A stretch of DNA of 64,000 nt from positions 42,292,525 to 42,356,524 of the forward strand of contig OZ038390.1 in assembly GCA_964036045.1 (NCBI GenBank). The letters run 5' to 3'. The position numbers and the translations under genes are program-made. Source of the DNA: Eutreptiella sp. 'Long Island Sound 2002'. Its lineage: Eukaryota; Euglenozoa; Euglenophyceae; Eutreptiales; Eutreptiaceae. The notes under the pieces were generated by a model. The model did not search any database and had not been told where the DNA came from. It was given only the letters and a program-made list of their open reading frames with translations. Positions 61,101 to 64,000 of the stretch are shown piece after piece (position 1 is the stretch's first letter; every line of letters starts with the position of its first letter).

Positions 61101-63790
61101 GTGCACCACAGCACAAGGCGGAGGGACAGGGTCCCCTCCCCGGTGCACCACAGCAAAGGGCGGAGGGGACACGTTTCCCTCTCCTGTGCACCTTTGCACA
61201 CGACGGAGGGAGAGGTTCCCCTCCTCTGTGCACCATAGCACAAGTCGGAGGGACAGGGTCCCCTCCCTTGTGCACCACACCACAAGGCGGAGGGACAATT
61301 TCATCTCCCTTGCGCACCACATCACAGGACGGATGGACACGGTCCCCTGCACTCCGCACCACGGCACAGGGGGGAGGGACAGGCTCTCCTCCCCTTTGCA
61401 CCACAGCACAAGGCGGAGGGACATGTTTCCCTCTCCTGTGCACCTTTGCACAAGACGGAGGGAGAGGTCCCCCTCCCCTGTGCACCACAGCACAGGACGG
61501 AGGGACAGGGTCCCCTCCCCTGTGCACCACACCACAGGGCGGAGGGACAATTTCATCTCCCTTGCGCACCACGGCACAGGACAATGGGAGACGGTCCCCT
61601 GCACTCCGCACCACGGCACAGGGTGGAGGGACAGGCTCTCCTCTCCTGTGTACCACAGCACAAGGCGGAGGGACAGGGTCCCCTCCCCGGTGCACCACAG
61701 CACAGCACGGAGGGACACGGTCCTCTGCACTCTGCACCATAGCACACAGCAGAGGGACACGTTCCTCACCCTTGTGCAGCACACCACAAGCAGAAGGGAC
61801 GGGTTCCCCTCCCCTGTGCAGCACAGCACAGGACGGAGGGACAAGTTCCCCTCCCCTATGCACCACAACACAGGGCACAGGGACAGGTTCCCCTCGCCTG
61901 TGCAGCACAGCACAGGGCGGAGGGACAGGTTCCCCGCCACTGTGCGCCATAGCACAGGACGGAGGGACACGGTCCCCTGCACTCTGCACCATAGCACAGG
62001 GCGGAGGCACAGGTTCCCCTCCCCTCTGCACCACAACACTGGCCGGAGGGACTGGGTCCCCTCCCCTGAGCACCGTAGCATAGGGCGGAGGGACAGGTTC
62101 CCCTCCCCTGTGCACCACAGCACAGGACGGAGGGAAGGGTTTCCCCTCCCTTGTGCACCACAGCACAGGACGGAGGGCCAGGGTCCCCTCCCTTGTGCAC
62201 CAGAGCATAGGGCGGAGGGACAGGGTCCCCTCCCCGGTGCACCACAGCATAGGACGGAGGGACAAGTCCCCCCTTGTGAAACACAACACACGGCGGAGGG
62301 ACTGGGTCCCCTCACCTGTGCATCATAGCACACGGCGGAGGGAAAAGTTCCGCTCCCTTGTGCACCACAGCACAGGGCGGAGAGACAAGTTCCCCTCCCT
62401 TGTGCACCACAGCACGGGGCAGAGGGACATGTTCTCCACCCCTGTGCACCACAACACAAGGCAGAGGGGCAGGTTCCCCTCCCTTGTGCAGCACAGCACA
62501 GGGCGGAGGGACAAGTTCCCCTCCCTTGTGCACCACAGCACGGGGCAGAGGGACATATTCTCCACCCCTTTGCACCACAGCACAATGCAGAGGGGCAGGT
62601 TCCCCTCCCCTGTGCAGCACAGCACAGGGCGGAGGGACAGGTTCCCCTCACCTGTGCACCATAGCACTGGGCGGAGGGACAGGCTTCTCTCCTCTGCACA
62701 CCACAGCACACGACGGAGGGACAGATTCCCCTCCCTTGTGCACCATAGCACAGGGCGGAGGGACAAGGTCCCCTCCCCTTTGCCCCACAGCACAGGACGG
62801 AGGGACAGGTTCCCCTCCCCTATGCACCACAGCACAGGGCGGAGGGACAGTTTCCCCTCCCTTGCGCACCACAGCACAGCACGGAGGGACACGGTCCCCT
62901 GCACTTTGCACCACAGCATACAGCAGAGGGACAGGTTCGCCACCCCTATGCAGCACACCGCAGGGCGGAGGGACGGGTTCTTCTCCCCTGTGCAGCACAG
63001 CACAGGACGGAGGGCAAGGTTCCCCTCCCCTATGCACCACAGCACAGGGCGGAGGGACAACTCCCCCTCCCTTGTGCACCACAGCACGGGGCAGAGGGAC
63101 AGGTTCCCGACCCCTTTGCACCACAGCACAAGGCAGAGGGACAGGTTCCCCTCCCCTGTGCAGCACAACACAAGGCGGAGGGACAGGTTCCCCGCCATTG
63201 TGCACCACAGTACAGGGCGGAGGGACACGTTCCCCTCCCCTGTGCACCACAGCACAGGGCACAGGGACAGGTTCCCCACCCCTGTGCACATCAGCATGGG
63301 GCGGAGGGACAGGTTCCCCTCCCCTGTGCAACACAACACAGTGCCCAGAGACAGGTTCCCCTCCCCTGTGCACCACAACACAGGACGGAGGGACAGGTAC
63401 GCCTGCACTCTGGACCATAAAACAAAGCGGAGGGACGGGTTCTCCACTCCTGTGCAGCACAGCACAGGACGGAGGGACAGGTTCCCCTCCCCTGTGCACC
63501 ACAGCACAGGGCACAGGGACATGTTCTCCACCCCTGTGCACCACAGCACAAGGCAGAGGGACAGGTTCCCCTCCCCTATGCACCACAGCACAGGACGGAG
63601 GGCTAGGTTCCCCTCCCCTGTGCACCACAGCACATGGCGGAGGGACTGCTTCCACTCCCCTGTGCACCATAGCACAGGGCGGGGGGATAGGTTCGCCTCC
63701 CCTGTGCACCACATCACAAGGTGGAGGGACAGGTTCCCCTCCCCTGTGCACCTTAGCACAGGGCGGAGGGACAGGTTCCCCTCCCCTATG
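58115..63790. repeat. 42-bp minisatellite, about 135 tandem copies
   Basis: The consensus unit reads CCCTGTGC, ACCACA, GCACAGGG, then CGGAGGGACAGGTTCCCCTC. The first and third blocks are an 8-bp inverted repeat around a 6-nt loop, so each unit can form a hairpin on either strand. The unit length is 14 codons and it has no stop in most frames, so very long open frames exist on both strands (up to 1,069 codons on the minus strand at 59502-62711). They encode 14-residue repeats such as CTTAQGGGTGSPPL or LWCTGEGNLSLRPV. I treat these as products of the repeat, not genes. Units vary at fixed positions, and blocks of many units are themselves duplicated. Confidence 0.97.
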
Positions 63791-63799
63791 TACCGTAGC

Positions 63800-64000
63800 T
63801 CCGGGAGGGTTAGTTGGGGGGTGGGAGGTCCAAGTGGGGCGATTTGGGGTGGTGGTGGGGGGGGGGGGGTCCAGGTCGTGCATTTTGGGGTGTTGCGGGG
63901 GGGAGGGAGGGCACAGGCTCCCCTTACCTCCCCTTGTCCTCCCTCTAACCATACCATCACCATAAACCCAACCATAACCGTTGCAGCCAGCTAGCTTGGC
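63800..64000. repeat. Dispersed G-run element, second copy
   Basis: Runs to the window edge. The order GGGGCGATTTGGGGTGGT, G-run, GGGCACAGGCT, CTAACCATACCATCACCATA, GCAGCCAGCTAGCTTGGC matches 43317-43452. Confidence 0.9.

Noticed and set aside
59502-62711. 1,069-codon minus-strand open frame and other long frames (e.g. 59036-61285, 62153-63994) as repeat proteins
   Set aside because: The 42-bp unit is a multiple of three and lacks stops in most frames, so long open frames appear on both strands at once. No start context, splice signal or non-repeat domain supports any one of them.
58115-63790. CRISPR-like array
   Set aside because: There are no unique spacers between repeats; units are directly contiguous and the sequence is eukaryotic.

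Overview
This is a nuclear eukaryotic window. It holds the exons of two ordinary eukaryotic genes, both on the minus strand, scattered through a much larger mass of introns and repeats. Spliceosomal introns reach about 8.6 kb. Interstitial TTAGGG-like tracts, long G or C homopolymers, non-LTR and hAT-like transposon remnants and a 6-kb minisatellite point to a large, repeat-rich genome. An alga or another free-living protist fits best. I cannot name the species from sequence alone.

Layout. 0.3-2.6 kb: a decayed, unidentified protein-coding remnant on the minus strand. 4.6-13.2 kb: a tRNA-dihydrouridine synthase of the DUS1 type in four exons (the 5' end is unresolved), with simple repeats and T-run arrays in its introns. 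15.0-17.2 kb: a broken hAT-like transposase. 17.2-18.5 kb: about twelve copies of a 104-bp tandem repeat. 18.6-19.8 kb: the 3' end of a dead LINE (zinc knuckle plus RNase H). 19.8-28.7 kb: mostly featureless, with a tRNA-like sequence at 24.5 kb and a (TC)n tract. 28.7-55.8 kb: the SPT6 transcription elongation factor in 11 exons, from just before the YqgF-like domain to the tandem SH2 stop codon. Its introns are about 90% of the span and hold a 731-bp element with terminal inverted repeats, a 636-bp foldback, three tandem copies of a 1.13-kb repeat and several dispersed families. 57.6-63.8 kb: a minisatellite of about 135 copies of a 42-bp, hairpin-capable unit. 63.8-64.0 kb: a dispersed repeat also present near 43.3 kb.

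The exon joins were derived by hand. The 11 SPT6 exons sum to 2,673 nt (891 codons including the stop), and every intron phase matches. The last three DUS1 exons are each whole numbers of codons. Across the 13 introns no 5' splice site is GTAAGT or GTGAGT; the recurring form is GTNTGC, most often GTGTGC. SPT6 (chromatin and Pol II elongation) and DUS1 (tRNA modification) have no known joint pathway, so their neighbourhood is taken as incidental.
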